Source: Pseudomonadota bacterium
GTDB lineage: Bacteria > Pseudomonadota > Gammaproteobacteria > Burkholderiales > Gallionellaceae
DNA: 64,000 bases
Assembly: GCA_021821945.1 (NCBI GenBank)
Contig: JAJZTF010000009.1
Span: 41,196 to 105,195 of the forward strand
Direction of reading: 5' to 3'
Numbering within the stretch: the stretch's first letter is position 1; each line of letters begins with the position of its first letter. Positions 8,668 to 17,611 of the stretch are shown one piece after another. The notes beneath the pieces were generated by a model. The model ran no database searches. It saw only the letters and a program-made list of their open reading frames with translations, and had not been told where the DNA came from. The position numbers and the translations under genes were made by a program.

Positions 8668-9851
8668 GAAGAGATTCCGAAGATGAGGCTGCAGTTCGTG
8701 CCGCCAAAGCCGAAAGAGTTGCTGAGCACGCGCCTGGGCCTCTCTTCGCGGTTTTCAAGCAGATAGTCGAGCTGCAGGCTGGGGTCGGTCTGCCTGGTGT
8801 TGATTCCAGCCGGCATGAAGCCATGCTTCAAGGCGAGTGCCGAGATCAAGGCTTCCATGCCGCCTGCGGCGCCCAGCGTGTGGCCGGTAGCGCCCTTGGT
8901 CGAGCTGCAGGCGGTGTTCCTTCCGAAGAGCGCCTGAACGGCAATGCCTTCCGCCGCATCGTTGCTGGGCGTCGCAGTCCCGTGCAGATTGATGTAATCG
9001 ATGTCCGACGGGGCAAGGCCCGCCATATGCAGCGCATCCTGCATCGCGATTTTCGCGCCCAGTCCTTCCGGATGCGGCGATGACATGTGGTAGGCATCGC
9101 TCGATTCTCCGATGCCAAGAAGCACGATGTCATCCTCATGCTGCGGGGATTTTTCGAGCAGGGCGAATGCGGCCGCCTCCCCGATCGAAAGTCCGTTACG
9201 TTTTGCGTCATAAGGCCGGCATGGCTCGCTGGACAGGAGCTCAAGGGAGTTGAAGCCATAAAGCGTGGTCAGACAAAGCGAGTCAACGCCTCCCACCAGG
9301 GCGGCATCGATAAGGCCAGCCTCCATCATGCGCCGCGCCGAGCCGAAGACCTTTGCGCTCGAGGAGCATGCGGAGGAGACTGCTGCGGCAGGACCTGCAA
9401 GATTGAAGCACCTGCGAACGAAGTCTGCGACGGAATAGGTGTTGTGCGTCGTGCGATAGTTGAAGTCCGCTGGCAGTGCGCCGGTTTCGGCATTCCGCCT
9501 GCGGTAGGCGAGTTCGGTCTGAAAAATGCCCGAGGTGCTGGTGCCGATGAACACGCCTATGCGGTGCCTGCCGTATTTTTCGGCAGCATTGCGCACGGCA
9601 AGCTGGAAGTCGTCCTGCAGGAGGCCTAGCCATGCGAGCCGGTTGTTCCTGCAATCGTATTCGGCAAGAGGCGGCGGAAGCTTCACTTCCTCAAGGCCTG
9701 TCACTTCGCCCACGAAGGTCTCGAGCTCGACGGTGTCGAACCGGCAGGGCGCGAGGCCTGAATGGAGGCCACGCAGCGCGGAAAGCGTCTGGTCAAGCCC
9801 GCGTCCTATGCTGCTGGTCGCGGTGTAATGGGTCAGCCAAAGCGGATTCAA
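8664..9851 (-). CDS. Beta-ketoacyl-ACP synthase, aryl-polyene type (ApeO-like)
   Basis: The elongating ketosynthase that condenses malonyl-ACP onto the growing polyene. The thiolase-fold catalytic triad is complete: Cys162 in SSACSSSAK, His290 in LHGTATPSND and His324 in GATGHTLGAAGG. Length, 395 aa, is usual for FabF-type enzymes. It is followed at once by its chain-length factor (4-bp overlap) and preceded by the PAP2 gene with a 36-bp gap, one of the few non-overlapping joints in this operon. The gap may hold a secondary ribosome or processing site; nothing clear was seen. Confidence 0.93.
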   Translation of the reverse strand: MNPLWLTHYTATSSIGRGLDQTLSALRGLHSGLAPCRFDTVELETFVGEVTGLEEVKLPPPLAEYDCRNNRLAWLGLLQDDFQLAVRNAAEKYGRHRIGVFIGTSTSGIFQTELAYRRRNAETGALPADFNYRTTHNTYSVADFVRRCFNLAGPAAAVSSACSSSAKVFGSARRMMEAGLIDAALVGGVDSLCLTTLYGFNSLELLSSEPCRPYDAKRNGLSIGEAAAFALLEKSPQHEDDIVLLGIGESSDAYHMSSPHPEGLGAKIAMQDALHMAGLAPSDIDYINLHGTATPSNDAAEGIAVQALFGRNTACSSTKGATGHTLGAAGGMEALISALALKHGFMPAGINTRQTDPSLQLDYLLENREERPRRVLSNSFGFGGTNCSLIFGISS

Positions 9852-9887
9852 AACGCGGTCGTCTAAGGGTTGATCAATCAGCCGGCA

Positions 9888-10550
9888 TTATATTCCCGAA
9901 CGGGATTCTTGGGACGACAGCCTGATGGAAAGCCAGGCCGAAAAGATGCCCAATGCGGCGCCCGTTGCGACATCGATGGCGACATGCTGGCGCATGGCTA
10001 GCGTCGAATAGATGATCGCGATGCACCACGCCCGGTTCAGCATGGATATCCAGCGCGGCGTGCCAATGCGGTTTAACAGACGGTTCAGCCAGATGCCCGA
10101 AAATACCGCGGTCACGACATGCAGGGAGGGACAGGCATTGCCGGATGCATCGATGTTCTTCAAGAAATCCACATCGGGATATTTCGCCCAGTCTATGCCG
10201 GAAGGGGGCACGGCTGTCGGCCAGAAGTAGAAGATGATCAATGAAAGGAGGCAGGTTGCGGCGATGCTTGCGCCATAGAAATAAAGCTCCCTTCTCGTTT
10301 CAATAAGCGCAGGCGGCAGGGAAACATAAATCCAGAGCGAGGCATAGACGGGCAGCGACCAGGGAGAAAATCCGATCGCGCGATCGAGCCAGAGTACCGG
10401 CATGATGGCGGGTTCATGGGCAGGATTTCTCAGCAGATAAAAATAGGCGGAGAAGAACAGGGCGATGAAAATCGTGGTGCCGGAAGCCTTGAGCAGGGCA
10501 TGCTTCATGACCGCCGATGCAATGCGGCTTTGCCAGGTTCGTGCATTCAT
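9888..10550 (-). CDS. PAP2-family membrane phosphatase/phosphotransferase
   Basis: A 220-residue membrane protein with about five hydrophobic helices. The core PAP2 motifs are ACPSLHVVTAVFSG (PSxH) and MRQHVAIDVATG (His with a nearby Asp). The first motif (K-x6-RP) is not recognisable, which resembles the PAP2_3 subgroup that includes phosphoinositol-lipid transferases. It could dephosphorylate a polyprenyl or lipid phosphate or transfer a phospho-headgroup. It overlaps the deacetylase start by 4 bp, so the two are translationally linked. PAP2 proteins are not part of the minimal E. coli aryl-polyene set known to me, so a lipid-anchor role is inference. Confidence 0.85.
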   Translation of the reverse strand: MNARTWQSRIASAVMKHALLKASGTTIFIALFFSAYFYLLRNPAHEPAIMPVLWLDRAIGFSPWSLPVYASLWIYVSLPPALIETRRELYFYGASIAATCLLSLIIFYFWPTAVPPSGIDWAKYPDVDFLKNIDASGNACPSLHVVTAVFSGIWLNRLLNRIGTPRWISMLNRAWCIAIIYSTLAMRQHVAIDVATGAALGIFSAWLSIRLSSQESRSGI

Positions 10551-11341
10551 GAGAGCGCCTCCCTTAGCGTGATGAAGCGAAAGCCGGAATTCCTGGCCTC
10601 TGAGAGTATGATGGGGAGGGCTTCGAGTATCACGGGGCGCCTATCCCGGGTTCGCGCGGAATTGCCGTCGTGCAGCAGCAGGATCGTGCCTTTTTTAAGC
10701 CCTCCAAGCAGTTTTTTTGCGACGCGTTCGACGTCGCCGGTTCTGGTGTCATAAGCGCGTACCGACCAGCTTGCAAGGCGCAGACCGAGCCTCGAGAGCG
10801 CAGGGTCGAGGAAGGGATTGCGCAGGCCTGCAGGGGCGCGGAAGAACAGGGGAGCCATTCCCGTGATTCCGGCGAGCGTGGTCTGGGCCTCCTCGAGTTC
10901 CTTGATGATTCCGCGATAGCCAAGCAGCGAAAAGCGATGGAGGTGGTGCTGGCTGTGATTCTCCACCGCATGTCCGCGGGCGACGATCTCGCGGCAGAGA
11001 TCGGGATGGCGGGCCGCCTTTTCTCCCGTGCAGAAGAAGGTTGCCCTGACTGCATAAAGGTCAAGGATGTCGAGCACTTCTGGCGTCACCTCGGGGTCAG
11101 GGCCGTCGTCTATGGTGAGCGCGATCTCTTCCCGCCCGGCAGGCAGCCTGGTCCAGTTGGGGCCCAGCCAGTCCAGGCGGGGCAGCAGACCTGCCAGAGT
11201 CAGCAGCGCATGATCGGCAAGGAAGATCGCGAGCGCGATGCGCCAGTGTGCCGGCTGAAGGACGAGCAGGACAACGAGGGCTCCGTGCAGGTAGAGGCTC
11301 GCGCGTATCAGGGGTGAGGGTTTCCAGCGGGCGTCAGTCAT
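10547..11341 (-). CDS. Polysaccharide deacetylase (NodB homology domain) with N-terminal membrane segments
   Basis: Metal-dependent carbohydrate de-N-acetylase family. All NodB motifs are visible: TIDDGPDP near residue 76, the zinc-binding HSQHH near 129, FRAPAGLRNP (motif 3), YDTRTGD (motif 4) and LLLHDG (motif 5). Residues 12-52 are hydrophobic and likely anchor the enzyme with its active site in the periplasm. The frame runs further upstream, but ATG 11341 gives an ATGA overlap with the MMPL stop and a natural N-terminus. The product is 264 aa. Together with the GT2 and PAP2 genes it resembles the ArnC/ArnD logic of making and trimming a lipid-linked amino sugar. Its substrate is unknown. 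Confidence 0.9.
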   Translation of the reverse strand: MTDARWKPSPLIRASLYLHGALVVLLVLQPAHWRIALAIFLADHALLTLAGLLPRLDWLGPNWTRLPAGREEIALTIDDGPDPEVTPEVLDILDLYAVRATFFCTGEKAARHPDLCREIVARGHAVENHSQHHLHRFSLLGYRGIIKELEEAQTTLAGITGMAPLFFRAPAGLRNPFLDPALSRLGLRLASWSVRAYDTRTGDVERVAKKLLGGLKKGTILLLHDGNSARTRDRRPVILEALPIILSEARNSGFRFITLREALS

Positions 11342-13635
11342 GGCTTTGCGAAAATGGCTGAGTAGACGAGCGCGAGGATGACGCCGGGGGCAACCGTTGC
11401 GCCTATCGCCTGCAGTATCGAGACGCCTGAGAATGCAAGCAACCCGAATCCTGCAACCGCGGTCAGGTTGGCAAACAGCATCGACACCAGCGTCCTGGGG
11501 GTGCATTGGGAAATCCCTGACTCCCCGCGATCGAAGAAGAGCGCATAGTTGGAGCCCACTGCTACGACCAGAAGCAGGCCCACGAGGTGCATGATGATCA
11601 GCTGCTGGTGAAAAAATGCAAGGGCTGCGGTCACGGTGATCACGGATGCTGCAAGGGGAAGGACAATGTAGAAAACGCGCACCCAGGAGCGCAATGCGAT
11701 GAGCAGCAGCAGGACGATCAGCGACGTCCCGGATGCTGACAGCATGATGGCTTCATGAAGGTAACCCGAATAAAGATGATCGGACTCCGCCTTCATGTCG
11801 ATGAGGAGCACGTCATTCAATCCGGAAAGCGCATTCCTGATGGCCAGTGCATCGATTTCCTTGTCCTCAGGAGCCTTAAGCGGAAGCAATGCGCTCGTGC
11901 GCCCGGCATGCCGGATGAGCAGGGCATCCAGTGCCATGGACATCGACGTGCGATTAAGATCGGCTCTTTGCAAAAGAGACTGGTGTTTTGCGGCCCCTAC
12001 GTCGGCCAGAAAGGGGGCGAAGCGTTCTGCCTTGACGGGCAGGCCTTCTACCGCCTGTGTAAGGCGGGATGCCAGCGTTGCCGGATCGGGCAGGCTGTCC
12101 TGGCGCATGCGCTGTGTCCTGAGGCTGGGCAGGTAGCGGCTTGGACTCTCAAATCCCGAAATTGCGCCGAGCCCGACCTGCCTTTGCAGTATTTCTGAAG
12201 CGCGCTCAGCCCTCTGCAATGCGAACTCCTGATCCTTGCCGGTGACGACCACCATGTAGCGCACGTCGGGTGCGCCGATGTCCGAGCGCAGCGATGCATC
12301 GAGCGCGACATCCGCCTGCGATACCGGACTTAGCGAGGATATCTTCTCGTTCCAGAGATCGTTTCGGTGCATGAAAAGCACGATGCAGGCGGCAAGGAGC
12401 AGCATGGATGCGGGCCATTTCGCCTTTCCTGCGAGCCTGACCATGCGTGAGAGCATGTCGCCGATGGCAGATACGTCGCGGATGCGAAATCCGGAAGGAG
12501 TCAGGGAAGGCAAGACGAAACGGGTTGTCAGGGCGGCAGCGACGAGGCCCGAGATCGCATAGAGTCCCAGCTGTGCCAGGCCCGGAAATCCCGAGAACAT
12601 CAGTGTTGCAAAACCGGCAATCGAAGTCAGCACGCCCAGGCGAACGGTGGGCCAGAAGCGTCTTGTCCATTCCTCCCTGTCAGGCCCGGATTGCACGAAG
12701 AGGTAGATCGAGTAATCCACGGCCTCGCCTATGAGCGCCGTGCCAAAGCCCAGCGTGATGCCGTGCACCGTGCCAAAAGCCAGGCTGACCGCCGCGATGC
12801 CGGCAAGCGCGCCGCTGATGATGGGGAGGAAACTTAAAACCAGCGCGACGAATGAGCGGTAGACCAGCAGCAGCAGAATGGCGATGAGGGATATGCTGAT
12901 GGCGGAGAGCAGGCTCACTTCGCTCTTTATGGTTTCGCGCGAGTTGACCGAGAAAACCCCGGGGCCCGCCATCAATAGCCTCATGCCGGAAACATGCGCC
13001 TGATCGAATGCCTGGCGTATTGCCGCCATCGCGCGCTGTTGCGCATCGGTATCCGAACCCGATGCGCGGGTCTCGACCATCATCAGCGCTCTCGTGCCGT
13101 CTCTGGATGCCCATGCGCCATCCAGCATCATGGGGCTGCTTTCCATCTGGTCAAGCAGCCTTGCCATCTCGCCTGTCGCATCGCGCGGCAGCAGCGACTT
13201 GAAGAGCAGCCCCGCTGGCGATGCGATGAGGTCTATGCTTTCGCTCAATGCTTCGTGCAGCCCCGGGACTTCAAAGCGGGAAGGCGTGACCGCAGGGCTT
13301 AGAAGATAACGGTGGTCGAAAAGATAGGCTCTGTCGCGTTCCCCGTTGATGTCTTCGCCATTGTTCACGCTTGCAAATTGCGGGTCCGCCCGCAGTTTTC
13401 CTGCGATCAGCCTGGACAGCGCTGCGCGCCTTTCCGCGCTGTCCCCTTCTATGCCGACTAAAATCAGGCGGGAAGCCAGTCCGTCTTGGATCTGTTCGAG
13501 CAGAACCTGCTGGGCTGGGGTCGGGTTGCGCGGCAGGAAGGCGGAAAGGTCGGCGGTGAACCGGCTGTGTATGATCGTGAAGACTGAGGCTGTGATGAAG
13601 GCAAGCCACAGGAGTAATCCCTTCTGGATTTTCAC
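11338..13635 (-). CDS. MMPL/RND-superfamily exporter (ApeM-like)
   Basis: An inner-membrane RND-type transporter of 765 residues with the expected pattern. One N-terminal helix precedes a large periplasmic loop, five helices are clustered near residues 205-370, a second helix precedes a second loop, and five helices lie near the C-terminus. In aryl-polyene loci the MMPL protein moves the product from the inner membrane toward the outer membrane. The start was placed at GTG 13633-13635 (VKIQKGLLLWLAF), which overlaps the LolA-like stop as GTGA. A longer frame upstream lies inside the LolA gene and is not credible as protein. The gene overlaps both neighbours by 4 bp. Confidence 0.92.
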   Translation of the reverse strand: MKIQKGLLLWLAFITASVFTIIHSRFTADLSAFLPRNPTPAQQVLLEQIQDGLASRLILVGIEGDSAERRAALSRLIAGKLRADPQFASVNNGEDINGERDRAYLFDHRYLLSPAVTPSRFEVPGLHEALSESIDLIASPAGLLFKSLLPRDATGEMARLLDQMESSPMMLDGAWASRDGTRALMMVETRASGSDTDAQQRAMAAIRQAFDQAHVSGMRLLMAGPGVFSVNSRETIKSEVSLLSAISISLIAILLLLVYRSFVALVLSFLPIISGALAGIAAVSLAFGTVHGITLGFGTALIGEAVDYSIYLFVQSGPDREEWTRRFWPTVRLGVLTSIAGFATLMFSGFPGLAQLGLYAISGLVAAALTTRFVLPSLTPSGFRIRDVSAIGDMLSRMVRLAGKAKWPASMLLLAACIVLFMHRNDLWNEKISSLSPVSQADVALDASLRSDIGAPDVRYMVVVTGKDQEFALQRAERASEILQRQVGLGAISGFESPSRYLPSLRTQRMRQDSLPDPATLASRLTQAVEGLPVKAERFAPFLADVGAAKHQSLLQRADLNRTSMSMALDALLIRHAGRTSALLPLKAPEDKEIDALAIRNALSGLNDVLLIDMKAESDHLYSGYLHEAIMLSASGTSLIVLLLLIALRSWVRVFYIVLPLAASVITVTAALAFFHQQLIIMHLVGLLLVVAVGSNYALFFDRGESGISQCTPRTLVSMLFANLTAVAGFGLLAFSGVSILQAIGATVAPGVILALVYSAIFAKP

Positions 13636-14210
13636 GGCTTTGTCAGTCTCTCGATGGTCATGACTGAGCTGTCGCCATCCGCCTGGAGGATTTCGATGCT
13701 GCTTAGCGCATCCCTTTCCCCTTTGATGCGGATTTGTCTCGCCACCTTCTGCATTTTCGGTTCCACGGGCAAAAGGATCAGCATCCATTGGTCGGGCGTG
13801 CCCGTGAGGCTGGCCCTGTAGTTTTTCTCGAGCGCATCCCGATCTCCGGAAAGCGTGCCGCGTATGCTGTCGATGAAGGCTGCGATTTCCGGATATTTCT
13901 GAAGTTGCAGGCGATGCATTTGCCCGTTGCGCTCCATGATGAGGCTGTCCTTGTCGACTGTCAGCGATTCAGGCCTGGGCTTCAGCGTGCGCTTTTCAAG
14001 ATGACTGGGCGCGACATAGTACAGTTCTCCGGAGGATTCCACGGGCTTGTCCAGCATCGCGATGGACTTGATTTCGGTGAATCTTGCATGGTCGCTTCGC
14101 ACAGCCGCAAGCGCATGCATCAGCGAGTCGAGATTCCATTCCGATGCGCGGGTTAGCTCAGGCGCCATCGCCAGGGCCGCAAGAATCAGGAAGATGGCGG
14201 TCTTCATCAT
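13632..14210 (-). CDS. LolA-like periplasmic lipid carrier (ApeL-like)
   Basis: A 192-residue exported protein with a clear signal peptide (MMKTAIFLILAALAMAPEL, cut near residue 22). The body resembles outer-membrane lipoprotein carrier LolA relatives: LMHALAAVRSDHARFTE, a GELYYVAPSHLEK strand and a C-terminal MTIERLTKP. LolA-like proteins in these loci are believed to carry the polyene lipid across the periplasm from the MMPL exporter, whose gene follows with a 4-bp overlap. This is not the housekeeping LolA, which is usually linked to ftsK. Confidence 0.85.
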   Translation of the reverse strand: MMKTAIFLILAALAMAPELTRASEWNLDSLMHALAAVRSDHARFTEIKSIAMLDKPVESSGELYYVAPSHLEKRTLKPRPESLTVDKDSLIMERNGQMHRLQLQKYPEIAAFIDSIRGTLSGDRDALEKNYRASLTGTPDQWMLILLPVEPKMQKVARQIRIKGERDALSSIEILQADGDSSVMTIERLTKP

Positions 14211-15115
14211 TCTTGCGGATCCTGCCAGAAGTCGAAAAAATTGAACCAGTTGTAGGGCGCGCGCTTGCAGTACCGGTCGAGCAGTCCGGCATAGCGAGAG
14301 ATGGCGTCCTTTATCGCCTGATCCCTTTCGTCTGGCTGGACCGCAGAAAAGTCTGCGAGGCGATCGAAATGAATCGCATACCGGTTTCCGCCAAGATACA
14401 GCCCGGTCATGAAGATCACGGGGCGCTTTAGGAGTGCGGCCATGCGGAAGGGGCCGGTGGGGAGCATTGCCGTCCGGCCAAGGATTTCGACCGGGAGCCT
14501 TGTTTCATTCCCGGGCGTGCGGTCTGCCAGCACGCCCACTGCATAGCCATCCTTGAGCCTGGCTTCGACCTTGAGCATCGCATCGAGATTGCCAAGCCCG
14601 ATGATCTCCTGATCGGATTGCGGGTTGATCGACAAAAGCGCTTCATTGATCTTGCGCGCGTTGGCTTCATGCATCAGCATCGCGACGCGCAGCCCGGCGT
14701 TCTGCTTTCCGACCGCACTGATCGCCTCGAAGCTGCCAAGATGCGCGCCCATCATGAAAAGGCCCACGCCTTGTTCGAGAAGATGCTCGCCGTGGATTTC
14801 AAATTCAAACGGGTCGAAGCGGCGATTGATCAGGTACGCCCGGTCGTGGATGGTGGATGCAAAACAGAAGAAATGCCTGTAGAGGTCCGTCCACCGAACC
14901 TGGCGCCCCAGCGCCCGTTCGAGATAGGAGCGGGATGAGAGGCGGCTTTCTGGCGAAGAAAGCAAAAAATATGCGGTGATGGGGTGGAGCGCGATGCGGG
15001 TAGCCTTCCTGCCGAACTTGAGCGAGCACCAGGTCATGAAGCGCAGCAGGGGAAGGCTGCCGCGTTCTGGCGTTGTGGCCCAGCTCGACTGGTCTGCGGA
15101 AGGGTGGGTGGTCAT
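14207..15115 (-). CDS. LpxL/HtrB-like acyltransferase
   Basis: Member of the lipid A late-acyltransferase family, 302 aa. The H-x4-E catalytic motif is visible in GAHLGSFEA, and LADRTPGNE is a family-typical stretch. Such proteins occur in aryl-polyene clusters, where they are thought to acylate the lipid anchor or transfer the polyene chain. Unlike LpxL proper it begins with a polar stretch and no strong N-terminal transmembrane helix, so peripheral membrane attachment is likely. It overlaps the AMP-ligase stop and the LolA-like start by 4 bp each. Confidence 0.87.
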   Translation of the reverse strand: MTTHPSADQSSWATTPERGSLPLLRFMTWCSLKFGRKATRIALHPITAYFLLSSPESRLSSRSYLERALGRQVRWTDLYRHFFCFASTIHDRAYLINRRFDPFEFEIHGEHLLEQGVGLFMMGAHLGSFEAISAVGKQNAGLRVAMLMHEANARKINEALLSINPQSDQEIIGLGNLDAMLKVEARLKDGYAVGVLADRTPGNETRLPVEILGRTAMLPTGPFRMAALLKRPVIFMTGLYLGGNRYAIHFDRLADFSAVQPDERDQAIKDAISRYAGLLDRYCKRAPYNWFNFFDFWQDPQE

Positions 15116-16698
15116 GATTTTTGCGAGAGGCTGCCGCTGGCTATTTTTCTTGAGCCTGATGTGATGTCGAAGAGCATCCTGCCATCGGGCAGCGTTTTAT
15201 GCTGAAAATGCAGCCGGTCTCCAGGTCCTGCGGGGCTTGTGAACTTGACCGAACTGATTTCATAGCGATCGGGCGATATGCCGTCCGCGATGCGCATTAG
15301 CGCTTCTTCCAGCAGCACGACACCGGGAAGCACGGGATGCCCGGGGAAGTGTCCGGAAAAGGCGGGATGATTCTTCGGGACTGTCCAGGTGTGGCGATCC
15401 CCAAACAGCGCCTTCAGCGCGGAATGGGGCAGCTTGCCCGTGCTGTTGCGCGGCAGCGCATCGACAAACAGCAATGGCCTTGGCAGGAAGACCGGATCGA
15501 GATGTTCCCTGAGCGCGGCAAACAGCGTTTCCGGTTGCACCCCGGGGGCTACGACGGCTGCAGCAAGCCTCGTGACATCGCTCGTCTCTTCCGGCATGTG
15601 GAATGCGCCGTCCAGGACGCCTGGCAGGGAGTTCAACAGATGGTTGAGTCCCGACAGGGAGTGGCGCTTGCCAGCAATGTTGATCATGTCTGCCATGCGT
15701 CCGTGCAGCAGAAAAAGATCTTCTGAAAGGGGCTCTATCACATCGTTCATCACGACGGGCGGATCGATATGCGGGCCGGATGCACTCAATCCGTTGTTCT
15801 CATTGACCCATCTGATGCCGGGGAAAAGCTGCCATGCGGGTCCGCTGGTCGGCCTTCTGCTTGCGATCTGCCCTGTTTCTGTGGAACCGTAGATTTCAGT
15901 CAGTGGACAATTCAAGTTTGCCTCGATTTCCCGGGCGAGCTCAACGGCAAGCGGGGCTGTCGCGGACATCACATGGTGCAGCGCTGGCACAACGAGTCCC
16001 GAGTTCAGCAGGGTGCGCAGATGCAATGGGGAGGAGATCAGCACGCGGGGGGCGGGCACGCGGGACAGGACATCGCAGATGTCGGCCGGAAAGAAGGGCT
16101 GCGCATGACTCAATGCAAATCCGTTGCACCATGCCATCAGCAGGGTCGATTCGAAGCCGTACATGTGCTGAGGCGGCACGGTTGCGATCAGAACCGAGCC
16201 TTCGGGGGCGCCGAGTCGCTGCGCTTCCGCGCGTACGCTCTCTGCCAGCGCTCCCCATGTTTTCCGATGGGGTTGGGGGATGCCGGTCGAGCCGGAGGTG
16301 AAAACGATGGCGATCTCTTGTTCGCTACGGATTTGCGGAATCGCGATCTCGTCAGCCGGGGCTTCCAGCATGGCCGGGTAATCGAGTCTCGACAGGCCTT
16401 CCGAGGATTGCCGGTTGTCCGTGAGGCAAAATACGTCGGGCGCAAACTCCCTGACCTGGCGGATGACCTCGGGGGTCTGGGTCGGGGGAAGCAGGCTGGT
16501 TTTGCCGCTCAATATGGCGGCCGCCAGTCCCACGCTGAAACGGTAGCGGTCGCTGCAAAGATTGAGCATGTGCCTGCCTTCGGGCAGCTGCCCGGCGAGC
16601 TGATGCGCCTCTGAAAGGAATTGCTGCCTCGTAACCGGCCCATCGGCGCAAAAGGCGACGATGCTTCCGGCGTGAGGATGGGATATCAGCGGGCTCAT
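15112..16698 (-). CDS. AMP-dependent acyl ligase fused to a C-terminal hotdog dehydratase (ApeH-ApeI-like)
   Basis: Two activities in one 528-residue chain. Residues ~20-420 form an ANL-superfamily adenylating enzyme: FTSGSTGIPQPHRKTW is the P-loop, EIYGSTETGQIA the A5 motif, LLHGRMADMINIAGKR the hinge, and PRNSTGKLP holds the catalytic lysine. This would activate the hydroxybenzoate starter and load it onto ACP. Residues ~437-528 form a FabZ/ApeI-like hotdog domain with HPAFSGHFPGHPVLPGVVLLEE. In the E. coli locus these are separate proteins (ApeH and ApeI), so a fusion is seen here. ATG 16698 overlaps the upstream stop by 4 bp. Confidence 0.9.
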   Translation of the reverse strand: MSPLISHPHAGSIVAFCADGPVTRQQFLSEAHQLAGQLPEGRHMLNLCSDRYRFSVGLAAAILSGKTSLLPPTQTPEVIRQVREFAPDVFCLTDNRQSSEGLSRLDYPAMLEAPADEIAIPQIRSEQEIAIVFTSGSTGIPQPHRKTWGALAESVRAEAQRLGAPEGSVLIATVPPQHMYGFESTLLMAWCNGFALSHAQPFFPADICDVLSRVPAPRVLISSPLHLRTLLNSGLVVPALHHVMSATAPLAVELAREIEANLNCPLTEIYGSTETGQIASRRPTSGPAWQLFPGIRWVNENNGLSASGPHIDPPVVMNDVIEPLSEDLFLLHGRMADMINIAGKRHSLSGLNHLLNSLPGVLDGAFHMPEETSDVTRLAAAVVAPGVQPETLFAALREHLDPVFLPRPLLFVDALPRNSTGKLPHSALKALFGDRHTWTVPKNHPAFSGHFPGHPVLPGVVLLEEALMRIADGISPDRYEISSVKFTSPAGPGDRLHFQHKTLPDGRMLFDITSGSRKIASGSLSQKS

Positions 16699-17309
16699 GA
16701 ACGGGCCTTTCTGAACGCCCTCAATTCATCCAGGATGCGCGCATCCTGTGCGTCGGGCAACATGCTTTTGCGCACCCGGTGTTCGACGAGGAACATCAGC
16801 GCGATCAGGGGGAGCGTCAGGAAGTTGGCAAACACCGACCAGACGGAAAGCGGAGCAAGAAAGTAGAGGAGGGCTGAAACCATGGCCATGAAACCGAAGA
16901 ACGCTGTCCAGGCGATGGTCGCGTTGCGTGCGTAAGTTTCATGCTGTCTGGTCAGGGGGGCATGAGTTGCTTCGGCGAAACGCACGCAGAGCGGCTTTTG
17001 CCCGCCTGCCAGCGTGCGGCCGAAGGCAAAAAACAGGGCGAGCTGCATGCCCATGTCCTGCAGCCAGTTTATCAGGCCGAAGTGGGATGCGATCGCATGC
17101 CATTGGCTGTATGCGATCAGGCATGAGATTGCCAGCGCCGGGAGCATCAGGAAGCGCATCGAGGAATTCCAGGCCATGAGGAAGGCGAAAAAAGCCAGCG
17201 GTGCAAGCGCTGCAAGCGTGCCGAGGTTGCCGTCCTTGGACATCGTGTTGGTGTAATGCGCAAGCAGCGCATAGCCGGCTATTGCGATTGCAATGCCTGC
17301 CGGTCGCAT
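16695..17309 (-). CDS. COG4648-type polytopic membrane protein of aryl-polyene loci
   Basis: A 204-residue inner-membrane protein with about six hydrophobic segments, no catalytic motif and a charged C-terminus (LDELRAFRKARS). Uncharacterised proteins of this type (COG4648) recur next to the acyl carrier protein and AMP-ligase in aryl-polyene clusters. The start ATG 17309 (MRPAGIAIAIAGYALL) puts the first helix at the N-terminus. The frame is open 27 codons further up, but that part lies within the ACP gene. It follows the ACP gene by 4 bp and overlaps the ligase by 4 bp. Function unknown; a membrane scaffold is a guess. Confidence 0.82.
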   Translation of the reverse strand: MRPAGIAIAIAGYALLAHYTNTMSKDGNLGTLAALAPLAFFAFLMAWNSSMRFLMLPALAISCLIAYSQWHAIASHFGLINWLQDMGMQLALFFAFGRTLAGGQKPLCVRFAEATHAPLTRQHETYARNATIAWTAFFGFMAMVSALLYFLAPLSVWSVFANFLTLPLIALMFLVEHRVRKSMLPDAQDARILDELRAFRKARS

Positions 17310-17313
17310 GGCT

Positions 17314-17586
17314 TCAAAGCGTCCTGTGCGCTGCAATATGGGTGCAAAGGCTGCGCAGCGACCCGAAGATCTGCTGGTTGTCCGCGCCATCGCTGCGCAG
17401 CTGCAATCCGTAACGCTTGGAGAGGGTCAGCGAGATTTCGAGTATGTCTATGGAATCAAGTCCCAGCCCGTCGCCATAAAGCGGGGCGTCCGGGGAGATT
17501 TGATCTGCGGTGATTTCGAGATTCAGGCATTCGACCATCAATTGGGCGACTTCCTTCTGTAACGCGCTGTTTTGATTATCTTGCAT
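17314..17586 (-). CDS. Acyl carrier protein of the aryl-polyene operon
   Basis: A 90-residue carrier protein; GLGLDSIDILE contains the phosphopantetheine-accepting serine at residue 45, preceded by Asp. It differs from fatty-acid AcpP and carries a longer C-terminus. It is the first gene of the 11-gene minus-strand operon. The starter and elongation intermediates would be tethered here. Characterised aryl-polyene systems have two ACP genes, while only one is visible here, so one carrier must serve both roles or a second is encoded elsewhere. Confidence 0.92.
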   Translation of the reverse strand: MQDNQNSALQKEVAQLMVECLNLEITADQISPDAPLYGDGLGLDSIDILEISLTLSKRYGLQLRSDGADNQQIFGSLRSLCTHIAAHRTL

Positions 17587-17611
17587 GATGCATCAATGGA
17601 ATTTCAAAAGC

